Source: Saprospiraceae bacterium (GTDB lineage: Bacteria > Bacteroidota > Bacteroidia > Chitinophagales > Saprospiraceae). From it: 64,000 nucleotides of DNA. The stretch is from assembly GCA_016717145.1 (NCBI GenBank), contig JADKGD010000006.1, forward strand, positions 62,001 to 126,000, written 5' to 3'. This document shows positions 19,428 through 26,870 of this stretch, one piece after another. The notes under the pieces are model-generated. The model ran no database searches. It saw only the letters and a program-made list of their open reading frames with translations, and was not told where the DNA came from. Every line of letters begins with the position of its first letter. Positions within the stretch are counted from its first letter, which is position 1. Both the position numbers and the translations under genes were made by a program.

Positions 19428-19813
19428 TTATTACATTTAAAATAATACCCCAATAACCTTAATAAATTTGAAACCTCATTTTTGGTAAAAAATCCAGTGT
19501 CATTTTTTTTAGTCTCATTAAGTTAGTAACTTGAGATCAGAAATGACAGCAAGGCAAACGATTTTGTGTCAACCAAAACAATTGTGATTCAAGAGTTAGT
19601 ACGCGCTCAAAAATATTGAAGAAAATTTCATTAACAATATAAATATTGTTAATGAATTCATAAATATGGTAAGTTGTTACATCATAAGCACAACAAGATG
19701 CATATCATATTGGTTTATTCACTAATTTTGTGGTTTGATGTGTACAATGCAATACTTTACACATATCAAATGTTAAACATATTTAGATCATTATTTTAAA
19801 CCAATTATTAATC
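19428..19813. other. 386-bp intergenic region with a perfect AT-rich inverted repeat
   Basis: No gene seen. A perfect 11-bp inverted repeat (CATTAACAATA / TATTGTTAATG, 4-nt loop) lies at 19629-19654. It could be an operator or a weak hairpin. A TAATTTTG box lies at 19723-19730 on the plus strand, 84 bp before the thioredoxin gene. Confidence 0.45.
19723..19730 (+). promoter_or_regulatory. Bacteroidota -7 promoter box (TAATTTTG)
   Basis: A perfect TAnnTTTG match upstream of the thioredoxin-like lipoprotein gene, which would give a leader of about 80 nt. Confidence 0.45.
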
Positions 19814-20920
19814 ATGGCTTTATTAAAACAATTCTACTTATTACTTATGCCCATTGTCTTAATGACATCTTGTGGCGCTATCAAAGGTACCGAGATCAGC
19901 GGTAATATAAAAGGTGCTGAAAATATGTCTATTTATTTGGACGGAGTTTCACTTTCAAGTCAAAGCAACATCCTATTAACGGAAAAAGTTGGATCAGACG
20001 GATCTTTCAAAATGTCATTCCCTGACGGTATTAAAAACGGTGTTTATCGCCTTAGAATTGGCGAACAAATTGCTGACTTAATTATGGATGGGACAGAAAA
20101 AAAAGTAACCATATCTTGTAATCTTACCGATTTTAATGAATTTAAATATGAGGTAATCGGTTCAAAGTTGACGGCTGAATATCTTAAAACTGTAAAAGAC
20201 TACATCAATCAAAAAATGGATGTTCCTGCATTAACGGCTTATACTTCTAAAACTGCAGATCCATTAATTGCATTTCAATTGGCCCTTAGATTATTTACAT
20301 TCAGACCTGAATTTGCTGGATTACATGCAGAGGTATCACAAAGAATGACTGCTACATACCCTGATTTAGAACTCACTAAACAATATGCAGGAATTGCGGC
20401 ACAACTTAATCAACAAATTCAAATGGAACAAGCGTCAGCTAAAATAAAAGTTGGCGAGTCTGCTCCTGATATTGCGTTGCCTGGACCTGATGGAAAGTTA
20501 AGAAAATTGTCCGATTACAAAGGCAAGGTAGTATTAATCGACTTTTGGGCATCATGGTGTGGCCCTTGCAGAAAAGCAAATCCGCATGTTGTCGAAATAT
20601 ACAATAAATATAAATCAAAAGGATTTGATGTATTTAGTGTCTCTCTGGATGGTGTTGACAGCAGACAGGCCCAGTCAATGGATGCTACACAAATGCAACA
20701 AATGATGGATGGTGCCAAGCAAAGATGGGTGAGTGCCATTCAACAGGACCAACTTACTTGGGATGGCCATGTCTCAGATCTTAAAAAATGGGGATCTGAA
20801 CCAGCTGGCATATATGGCGTGAGAAGTATTCCATCTACATTCCTTGTAGGTAAAGATGGTAAAATAGCGGCCATAAATCCGAGAAATGACCTTGAAGAAC
20901 AAGTTCTAAAGTTTTTATAA
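19814..20920 (+). CDS. TlpA/ResA-like thioredoxin lipoprotein with N-terminal DUF4369-like domain
   Basis: A 368-aa lipoprotein with signal and lipobox (VLMTSCG, Cys at about residue 20). A beta-rich DUF4369-type domain occupies about residues 25-115, a helical linker follows, and a thioredoxin fold covers about 215-368. The redox motif is WASWCGPCRKANP near 249, and the cis-Pro loop is GVRSIPSTFLVGKDG near 335. An insertion of about 30 residues (RQAQSMDATQMQQMMDGAK) follows the second strand. It is expected to reduce disulfides in the periplasm, for example in cytochrome or envelope-protein maturation. Confidence 0.9.
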   Translation: MALLKQFYLLLMPIVLMTSCGAIKGTEISGNIKGAENMSIYLDGVSLSSQSNILLTEKVGSDGSFKMSFPDGIKNGVYRLRIGEQIADLIMDGTEKKVTISCNLTDFNEFKYEVIGSKLTAEYLKTVKDYINQKMDVPALTAYTSKTADPLIAFQLALRLFTFRPEFAGLHAEVSQRMTATYPDLELTKQYAGIAAQLNQQIQMEQASAKIKVGESAPDIALPGPDGKLRKLSDYKGKVVLIDFWASWCGPCRKANPHVVEIYNKYKSKGFDVFSVSLDGVDSRQAQSMDATQMQQMMDGAKQRWVSAIQQDQLTWDGHVSDLKKWGSEPAGIYGVRSIPSTFLVGKDGKIAAINPRNDLEEQVLKFL

Positions 20921-20943
20921 AATATTAAGAGCTAGAGTATTTT

Positions 20944-20982
20944 AAGCCTGGTAATCTTCTGGATTATCAGGCTTTTTAATTT
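20944..20982 (+). terminator. Strong rho-independent terminator after the thioredoxin gene
   Basis: Hairpin AAGCCTGGTAATC / GATTATCAGGCTT with a short loop, followed by a T run. It lies 23 nt after the stop codon. Confidence 0.9.
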
Positions 20983-21140
20983 GTATTACTGTTATCAAAA
21001 TTGTGGGGTACAAAGCTCGGTTAAGGCTAAAAAATATTTAATGAAATTACGCCTCTGTTAAATTACTGATTGAACATAATTAGCTTAGTTCCAAATATTA
21101 TATGTTTATAATTTATGTATATTTCTAAGGCCATACCTGC

Positions 21141-21233
21141 TCGCCTTACTTGCATCGAAACAGGCAATTTATCAGCAGGCGAATGGAATTCCCATGATTT
21201 AATTATAAAGGTCTGTGATGTATGCATCATGGG
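21141..21233. other. Two adjacent stem-loops (candidate structured RNA or remnant)
   Basis: First hairpin: TCGCCT (21141-21146) with AGGCGA (21177-21182), and an inner TTGC/GCAA pair (21150-21153 / 21164-21167). Second: CCCATGAT (21191-21198) with ATCATGGG (21226-21233). The stretch is visibly richer in G+C than its surroundings. A 55-codon open frame (21114-21281) overlaps it but resembles nothing I know. It may be a leader, an sRNA or a decayed element. Confidence 0.35.
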
Positions 21234-21292
21234 GATTTTATGGGATCAATTTGACTCAAAGATTCATATTAGCTATGATTAAAATATTTGTC

Positions 21293-21321
21293 AAAAAAAA
21301 AGACCGAAAATTTCGGTCTTT
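21293..21321 (-). terminator. Hairpin with long U-tract for minus-strand transcripts
   Basis: Perfect stem AAAGACCGAA / TTCGGTCTTT (21299-21308 / 21312-21321). Read on the minus strand it ends in nine consecutive T. The plus-strand side has only TTTAA. It bounds the repeat array on its left and would stop minus-strand transcription through the array. Confidence 0.7.
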
Positions 21322-21343
21322 AAACTTATTGTCAAAACATCTC

Positions 21344-21423
21344 AGACGGTAAAAATAATTTTCAGTTGAAAGGGGCCGAGTCCAGCGACCCGACCCTCTA
21401 ACTATGAAAAAAACTACTGTCTC
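21344..21423 (+). repeat. Repeat array copy 1 (divergent copy) with micro-ORF
   Basis: The 58-nt core at 21366-21423 begins TTGAAAGGGGCC and ends CTACTGTCTC. It differs from copies 2-4 at five positions, all inside the predicted hairpin AGGG-GC-CAG / CUG-A-CCCU. One pair changes from A-U to G-C (compensatory). An upstream AGACG could pair with the closing GTCT. An ATG at 21404 opens an 8-codon frame, MKKTTVSF, stop at 21430. The strand is assigned only because of that frame. Confidence 0.85.
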
Positions 21424-21465
21424 TTTTTGACTGCCAATATGTTTTAGCTTTATTACCAAAATCAC

Positions 21466-21543
21466 AGACGTAAGCATAAATCCAATTGAAAGGGGCCAGA
21501 TCCGGCGACCTGACCCTCTAACTATGAAAAAAACTACTGTCTC
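21466..21543 (+). repeat. Repeat array copy 2 with micro-ORF
   Basis: The core at 21486-21543 is identical to copies 3 and 4 over all 58 nt. The ATG at 21524 opens a 15-codon frame, MKKTTVSFGYKNLLY, stop at 21571. It starts 120 bp after copy 1. Confidence 0.85.
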
Positions 21544-21587
21544 CTTTGGTTATAAAAACCTTTTATATTAAACTTGATATGTGTCTC

Positions 21588-21666
21588 AGACGATAATTTA
21601 ATCTTTCTTTGAAAGGGGCCAGATCCGGCGACCTGACCCTCTAACTATGAAAAAAACTACTGTCTC
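21588..21666 (+). repeat. Repeat array copy 3 with micro-ORF
   Basis: The core at 21609-21666 is identical to copies 2 and 4. The ATG at 21647 opens a 7-codon frame, MKKTTVS, stop at 21670. Upstream, TTTG at about 21545 and TAAACTTG 20 bp later resemble a Bacteroidota promoter. A similar TTAAACTT...TCTCAGACG stretch also precedes copy 1. Confidence 0.85.
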
Positions 21667-21752
21667 TTAATATCAAAATTTATTTATCTTCTACTTCAAA
21701 AAGACGTCTTTACATCTTTTTTTATAACGAACCCATAAATCAAAAAGTTCCT

Positions 21753-21826
21753 AGACGTAAATGTTTTATTGAAAGGGGCCAGATCCGGCGACCTGACCCT
21801 CTAACTATGAAAAAAACTACTGTCTC
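21753..21826 (+). repeat. Repeat array copy 4 with micro-ORF
   Basis: The core at 21769-21826 is identical to copies 2 and 3. The ATG at 21807 opens a 10-codon frame, MKKTTVSFLT, stop at 21839. A small hairpin TTTGAC/GTCAAA follows. It starts 160 bp after copy 3, so the spacing is not constant. Confidence 0.85.
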
Positions 21827-21979
21827 CTTTTTGACATAAGTCAAATTATTCAAAATAAAATCAACCCCATGTGGGTTAAAATAAAACTGTGCAAATCAAG
21901 TATTGTAATTATATTTTGCAATTTCCACAACAAAGTTAAATTAATGTTTTGAATATTGCAATGTTTTAGGAAAATTTAT

Positions 21980-22552
21980 TTAATAATTTAACGCTACATC
22001 AAGTTCAAACTCATCATAAATGGTTTTATCTCCCAAGCTATCAAAAAACGAACCTGAGCCATATCTAATATCGAAATCTGATCTATCAATTTTCACCATT
22101 GCTGATCCAGAACCATTCGTTACATTTGCATTAAATTTAATTTCTTTTGTTGTATTTTTTATAGTAATGTTTGCTGTAACTTTATATTCTCCTGCTTTAC
22201 CTCTTGAAGTTACTTTAGTAATTTTAATAGTTGAAGTTGGATATAAAGCCACACCAAAAAAATCATCTGATTTAAGATGGCCTTCCAATTTACCTTTACC
22301 TCCTCCGTCAAGGTCTAAACAATTTAAAGAATTCATATCAACAACAAGTTCTCCACCAACCAGAACATCATTTACAAATTTCAATGACCCACTTTTAAGA
22401 CTGATAATTCCATTATGAGAACCGGTTACTTTATAACCTCTCCAGGAAATTTTAGATGTTGCCAAATTAACGTTTTTGAGAATCGGGTCACCGGATGCAT
22501 ATGTCATAACACTTGCTAACAAAAGACAAAAAGATAAAAAATACGATTTCAT
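21980..22552 (-). CDS. YceI-family periplasmic protein
   Basis: A 190-aa exported protein (signal peptide MKSYFLSFCLLLASVMTYA) with a YceI lipocalin-like barrel. Landmarks are ATSKISWRGYKVTGSHNG (cited as SKISWRGYK and GSHNG), LEGHLKSDDFF and VKIDRSDFDIRYGSGSFF. YceI proteins bind long-chain isoprenoids or lipids. The start was set at 22552 because the upstream open frame lacks a signal peptide. An 18-bp palindrome lies 26 bp upstream of the start. Confidence 0.9.
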   Translation of the reverse strand: MKSYFLSFCLLLASVMTYASGDPILKNVNLATSKISWRGYKVTGSHNGIISLKSGSLKFVNDVLVGGELVVDMNSLNCLDLDGGGKGKLEGHLKSDDFFGVALYPTSTIKITKVTSRGKAGEYKVTANITIKNTTKEIKFNANVTNGSGSAMVKIDRSDFDIRYGSGSFFDSLGDKTIYDEFELDVALNY

Positions 22553-22577
22553 AATAAAAAATTTTAAAGTTAAATAA

Positions 22578-22595
22578 TATTTGTTGCAACAAATA
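22578..22595. promoter_or_regulatory. 18-bp palindrome upstream of yceI-like gene (candidate operator)
   Basis: Perfect palindrome TATTTGTTGCAACAAATA centred about 35 bp before the YceI start codon. Its size and position fit a dimeric repressor or activator site overlapping the core promoter. The binding protein is unknown. Confidence 0.5.
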
Positions 22596-22647
22596 AATTG
22601 ATAATTGGTTTCGATTTCACGCACAGTAATTAAAACTTAAGAAAAAT

Positions 22648-23577
22648 TTAACACCCTTGACCTTTATTTAGCATTCTATTAAGGACAAAATGCTCGATTC
22701 CTTCAAAATCATAAGGAGAAAATGAAGTCCACAAACCAAATTTTCTAAACCATGTTATCTGACGCTTTGCATAACGTCGCGAATTTTGTTTGATTAAGTC
22801 AACAGCATTTTCCAGAGTGATTTTATTGTCAAAATACTGAAACAACTCCTGATACCCTACTGTCTCTAAAGCTTGAGTCCCTTTAAATGAAATCAACTTA
22901 TGTGCTTCCTCAACCAACCCAAGTTGCATCATTTCATCAACACGTGTATTTATTCTTTCATAAAGCACATCCTTAGGTAATTCGAGAAGAATTTCAATTA
23001 TATGATATGGTATGAGTTTTTTTCTTTCCATTTTATGAAAAGAAGAAAATTTTTTTCCTGAAACCTCAATTACACACAACGCCCGAGACAACCTTCTGGC
23101 ATTCCCTAAGTCGACAATATTATAATATTCAGGATCGCGTTCCAATAACAAAGATTGTAAGCCTTCTAAACCATCGGAAATTAAAATATTATTGTACTTA
23201 GTCTGAACATAATCAGGTATATCAGGAAAGTCATCCAAGCCCTCAACCAGAGCCCGGATATACAATCCAGTACCTCCTGTCACAATGGCTACGTCATGAT
23301 GCTTAAAATAGCTTTTAAGTTCATCCCTAATTTCCATTTCAAACTTCCCAACACTATATTTTTCAATAATGCTGATTTGATCGATAAAATGATGTTTAAT
23401 CTTTTCCAATTCCTGCTTTTTTGGTTTAGCAGTCCCTATTGACATTTCCTTATAAACTTGTCTACTATCTGCTGAAAATATTTCAGCGCCAAACCGTTCA
23501 GCTAAACGAATGGCGACAGCTGTTTTACCCACTGCAGTGGGGCCTGCTATGACGACTATAAATTTATTTTTTTCCAA
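22648..23577 (-). CDS. miaA: tRNA dimethylallyltransferase
   Basis: A 309-aa MiaA. The P-loop is IAGPTAVGKTAVA (residues 10-22), followed by SADSRQVYKEMSIGTAKP (about 35), HHFIDQISI, VTGGTGLYIRAL near 99 and the C-terminal RRYAKRQITWFRK. It transfers a dimethylallyl group to N6 of A37 in tRNAs that read UNN codons. Start ATG at 23577, 61 bp from the divergent acyltransferase gene. It ends about 95 bp before the YceI start codon and is probably transcribed separately from it. Confidence 0.95.
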   Translation of the reverse strand: MEKNKFIVVIAGPTAVGKTAVAIRLAERFGAEIFSADSRQVYKEMSIGTAKPKKQELEKIKHHFIDQISIIEKYSVGKFEMEIRDELKSYFKHHDVAIVTGGTGLYIRALVEGLDDFPDIPDYVQTKYNNILISDGLEGLQSLLLERDPEYYNIVDLGNARRLSRALCVIEVSGKKFSSFHKMERKKLIPYHIIEILLELPKDVLYERINTRVDEMMQLGLVEEAHKLISFKGTQALETVGYQELFQYFDNKITLENAVDLIKQNSRRYAKRQITWFRKFGLWTSFSPYDFEGIEHFVLNRMLNKGQGC

Positions 23578-23638
23578 ATTTTGTATTCACCATGAAGCTT
23601 TTATTAGCTTTACACTGCAAAAATAGTTAAACCTTAAG

Positions 23639-24877
23639 ATGTTTTATAGTTTCCTGAAAGTACTGGTTCGATTTGTATTGAAAATCTTTTTACGTAAGAT
23701 ATATATTACAGGTCTCAACCATGTTGATTTGAATAAAGCTCAACTTATCGCAAGCAATCATCCAAATGGGTTTCTGGAACCATTAATAATGGCATGTTTT
23801 TTCCCTAAGCCATTATATTTTTTAGTAAGAGGTGATATTTTTGACAATGCTATCTTAAAGCCTCTTTTAAAATCGACCAATCAAATTCCTGTTTTTAGGT
23901 TCAGAGACGGTTTTTCGAAATTGAGGGGAAATAGTCTGACAGTAGATGAAAGTACTAATATATTAAAAGAAAAAAAATCTACTAATCTTCGCAGAAGGAG
24001 GTACTGAAAGTATAAAAAAGATTAGACCGCTTCAAAAGGGAATTTCTAAAATAGCTTTTCATGCCCTTGAAAAATCACCATCACTGGACCTGGAAATTTT
24101 GCCAGTAGGAATTAACTTTACCTACCCATCCAAATTTAATACAACAGTAATGTTGAGAATAGGCGAGCCTATAAAGGTTGTTGATTACTATACCGAATAC
24201 CTGAAAGATGCCAAAACCGGTCATGAAGCTTTATTAGATATTACATTTAATAAGATGAAAGAAAATATCATCCATTTGGAAAATCAAAATAGAGTAACAG
24301 TTATGGAAGATTTATTCATAATTGAAAGGGCAAAAACAAAAACTACCTATCTACCTGTTTATTTGAACAATAATATTAAATTAGACAATGAAAAATCTAT
24401 TGCAAAGTATCTGGATAATTGCAATGACGCACAATTCGACAAAATTAGAGCAGATATAGCCATTCTAAAAAAAGAATTAGAAAAACAGCATCTAACAATC
24501 AATGATCTGACCAAAAGTCCTTATAATATTACAAAAAATTTTATAATGGATTACCGATCCTATTTTCAAATATTTTTACTAAAACAAAAGTCAAACAGAA
24601 AGAATTTGTATCCTCGATCTTGATGCTCTCAAATTTACTATTATTCTTAATCTACTATGCTCTAATTATCATAATAATTTTTGTCTTGCATCTCCCATTT
24701 TTCTATATTTTGATTCCTGTAATTTCGGGACTTTGGTTGCGTTACTATTATGAAGTTTGGACTTCAACTCTTTGGTATTTCGGAAAAAATAAATTTTTAG
24801 AATTAAAATTATCCTCTCAAGAAATACTTAAACGAAATTCCATTATTTTGAAAGGTACAAATAATTTTATCTTTTAA
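23639..24877 (+). CDS. PlsC-type acyltransferase with C-terminal membrane segment (two frameshifts)
   Basis: A glycerophosphate acyltransferase-like protein of about 412 aa, read in three pieces. The first holds the acyltransferase signature: ASNHPNGFLEP (catalytic His/Asn-Pro variant of HxxxxD) and VRGDIF. It ends prematurely at 24005 because of an A8 run (23970-23977) with one A too many. After correction the frame gives IFAEGGTES and LPVGINFTYPSKF. A second break at the T5 run 24573-24577 (one T missing) joins it to VKQKEFVSSILMLSNLLLFL and two membrane helices. The family acylates lysophosphatidate or similar lipids. The third piece could be mistaken for a separate 85-aa gene. Confidence 0.8.
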
Positions 24878-24909
24878 CTTTCTCTAAAAATAGCTCAATT
24901 AAAAGAATA

Positions 24910-25185
24910 ATGTCACGCTTTAAAGAAATATTGGTATTTGAAGCAATAGTTTTTATAGGTTTTTGGATATCAAATGAATACCTGGCAGCATTATTAACAT
25001 TTATTGCTGTGCCAATATTCGGGGGCGTACTTATTATTTCTCTGATTGCCGAAAAAATAGAGCGTTCAAAAATATCAAAAGATTATTTTTTATTAATGAT
25101 CGGTTTAGCTATCATTCCGGCTATAATATTTTTCATTTTTCATGTTATAAATGCCGGGGAATACAATTGGCTTGAGTCTTTATAA
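24910..25185 (+). CDS. Small integral membrane protein
   Basis: A 91-aa protein with three predicted membrane segments (about residues 8-22, 25-48 and 61-80) and a short basic loop EKIERSKISKD. It follows the acyltransferase by 32 bp and is probably in the same transcript. No family recognised. Confidence 0.6.
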   Translation: MSRFKEILVFEAIVFIGFWISNEYLAALLTFIAVPIFGGVLIISLIAEKIERSKISKDYFLLMIGLAIIPAIIFFIFHVINAGEYNWLESL

Positions 25186-25277
25186 GTAGCCTTATTTATT
25201 GCTATATGGTATCTATAATTCTAAATTGAAAACCTTTTGTTAAAATTAATGTCAATCTATTGGCCTTTAAAGTAAAT

Positions 25278-25304
25278 ATTCAGGCTAAACAACAGGCCCT
25301 GAAT
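25278..25304 (-). terminator. Weak hairpin between convergent genes
   Basis: Stem ATTCAGG / CCTGAAT with a 13-nt loop, nine nucleotides from the glgA stop. There is no long U-tract, so function is uncertain. Confidence 0.35.
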
Positions 25305-25313
25305 TGAACTGAA

Positions 25314-26741
25314 CTAAACAATATTCACGTAAATATCCTTGTATCTTTGCGCCGAAGCATCCCATGAAAAATCAAGCGACATCGCATTTTTTACACATTC
25401 GTTTTTAAATTCTTTTTGATAATATAATTCTTTGGCCCTCCAAACTGCATGGACCATCTGGTCGAAGTCCATTTGATCAAATCTAATACCAACACCACCT
25501 TGCTCAGAAATATCCTTAACACTATCTCTCAGCCCTCCTGTTGATCTGACTATTGGAAGTGTACCATATCGCATTGAAAACATTTGATTTAGTCCGCAAG
25601 GCTCTACCCTTGATGGCATAAGTAAAAAGTCGGATCCGGCATAAATTTTATGAGACATAGTTTCGTTATATGCCAACATACATGCGACATTCGCCGGGTA
25701 TCTGTTAGCAATTGCTCTGAAAGAAGCTTCAATTCCTTTGTCTCCTGTACCCAGTATAATAAAATTCGCATTGCCATGATAAGACATCCAATTGTCTATA
25801 ATACCAGGTATAAATTCAGCACCTTTTTCCTGAACCAATCTACCAATAAAACCATATAATGGTAAAACAGGATCTAAACCCGCTATATCACATATTATTT
25901 TTTTATTTTTTTGTTTGAATTGAATAAAATCCTTCTTGAGATGAAAATCTACCATAGGGTCAGTCGCAGGATCCCATACTTCATTGTCAATACCATTAAG
26001 TATACCAACACATTTCCATGCTTCCGATCTGAAAAGCTGTTCCAATCCAAAAGATTCGTACATCAATTCTTTCATATAATTTGGTGATACTGTAGTGACT
26101 GATTGTACACATCTGACAGCCGATGCTAAAGGATTAATTACATTATTCCATTCTAAAAGACCACTCTTCCAATTGTCAAATTTAGGAAGTAAATACTGTT
26201 TACTCCACCCAAAAGATCCTTGGTATCTTTCATTATGAATGGTAAAAACAGTTGCTATATGATTTAAAGACTGAAATTCGTAACAATATTTCATCATAAA
26301 AGGAATCAAACCAGTATGGTGATCATGACAATGAATAACGTCTACTAATACATTTCCATCTCTTACCCATGAAAGAAATGCCCTTTGAAATGAAATATGT
26401 CTCTCGATCTCATCCCCAAAATAATTACCGTCTCTATCTGCATAGACACCATATCTATTAAATTTACCTGGTATGTAAATGGTATAAAAGGGGAAACCAA
26501 GGATGTCGTCAATAAAATAGCGTACTTCAAAATAAAGATATTCCTCACCAAGGTGAAAATTTCCAGTATGCACGACCCTATATAATTTGCCTTCAAACCA
26601 AGGCATTTCATAGGCAGGAATAATAACACTGGCTTCCACACCAATTCTTTTGAGGTATTTAGGCAAGGAACCCACTACGTCTGCCAATCCCCCTACTTTA
26701 GCCACTGGAAAGCACTCAGCACTTGTATAAAAAACTTTCAT
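25314..26741 (-). CDS. glgA: Glycogen (starch) synthase
   Basis: A 475-aa GT5 glucosyltransferase of the GT-B fold. It has the N-terminal ADP-glucose motif CFPVAKVGGLADVVGSLP (residues 9-26; key KVGGLAD), DVIHCHDHHTGLI near 123, the acceptor-domain region WDPATDP near 250 and the C-terminal PSRVEPCGLNQMFSMRYG near 385. It extends alpha-1,4-glucan from ADP-glucose. The start was set to ATG 26741, since the in-frame extension upstream (13 residues) is not conserved-looking. No other glg genes are nearby. The GH31 enzyme 6 kb away could act on related glucans, but this link is only inferred. Confidence 0.95.
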   Translation of the reverse strand: MKVFYTSAECFPVAKVGGLADVVGSLPKYLKRIGVEASVIIPAYEMPWFEGKLYRVVHTGNFHLGEEYLYFEVRYFIDDILGFPFYTIYIPGKFNRYGVYADRDGNYFGDEIERHISFQRAFLSWVRDGNVLVDVIHCHDHHTGLIPFMMKYCYEFQSLNHIATVFTIHNERYQGSFGWSKQYLLPKFDNWKSGLLEWNNVINPLASAVRCVQSVTTVSPNYMKELMYESFGLEQLFRSEAWKCVGILNGIDNEVWDPATDPMVDFHLKKDFIQFKQKNKKIICDIAGLDPVLPLYGFIGRLVQEKGAEFIPGIIDNWMSYHGNANFIILGTGDKGIEASFRAIANRYPANVACMLAYNETMSHKIYAGSDFLLMPSRVEPCGLNQMFSMRYGTLPIVRSTGGLRDSVKDISEQGGVGIRFDQMDFDQMVHAVWRAKELYYQKEFKNECVKNAMSLDFSWDASAQRYKDIYVNIV

Positions 26742-26870
26742 ATTGTTATCATTATTTCTCAATAAGATACAAATATGCAAATATTAGTTTAGTAACCAAT
26801 TATAATAATTATTTTTTTGCAATAAAACAAAAATAGCATCTCAAGTCATTTTAAATAATGTCAAACACTG

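Noticed and set aside
21256..21477. Minus-strand open frame of 73 codons across the first array copy
   Set aside because: It runs through a terminator hairpin and the repeat core, has no family-like features, and is better explained as a shadow of the non-coding repeat.
21344..21826. CRISPR array
   Set aside because: Only four units, the repeat is too long, the intervals are 60-105 nt and partly related to each other, and no cas genes or leader are present.
23639..24010. Programmed frameshifting at the A8 run of the acyltransferase
   Set aside because: Other genes show the same kind of break at many different homopolymers, including essential ones, which favours sequencing error over a regulated signal.
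24620..24877. Separate 85-aa membrane protein gene
   Set aside because: The preceding sequence in the same frame reads VKQKEFVSSILMLSN, continuous with the acyltransferase; one missing T at 24573-24577 explains the split.
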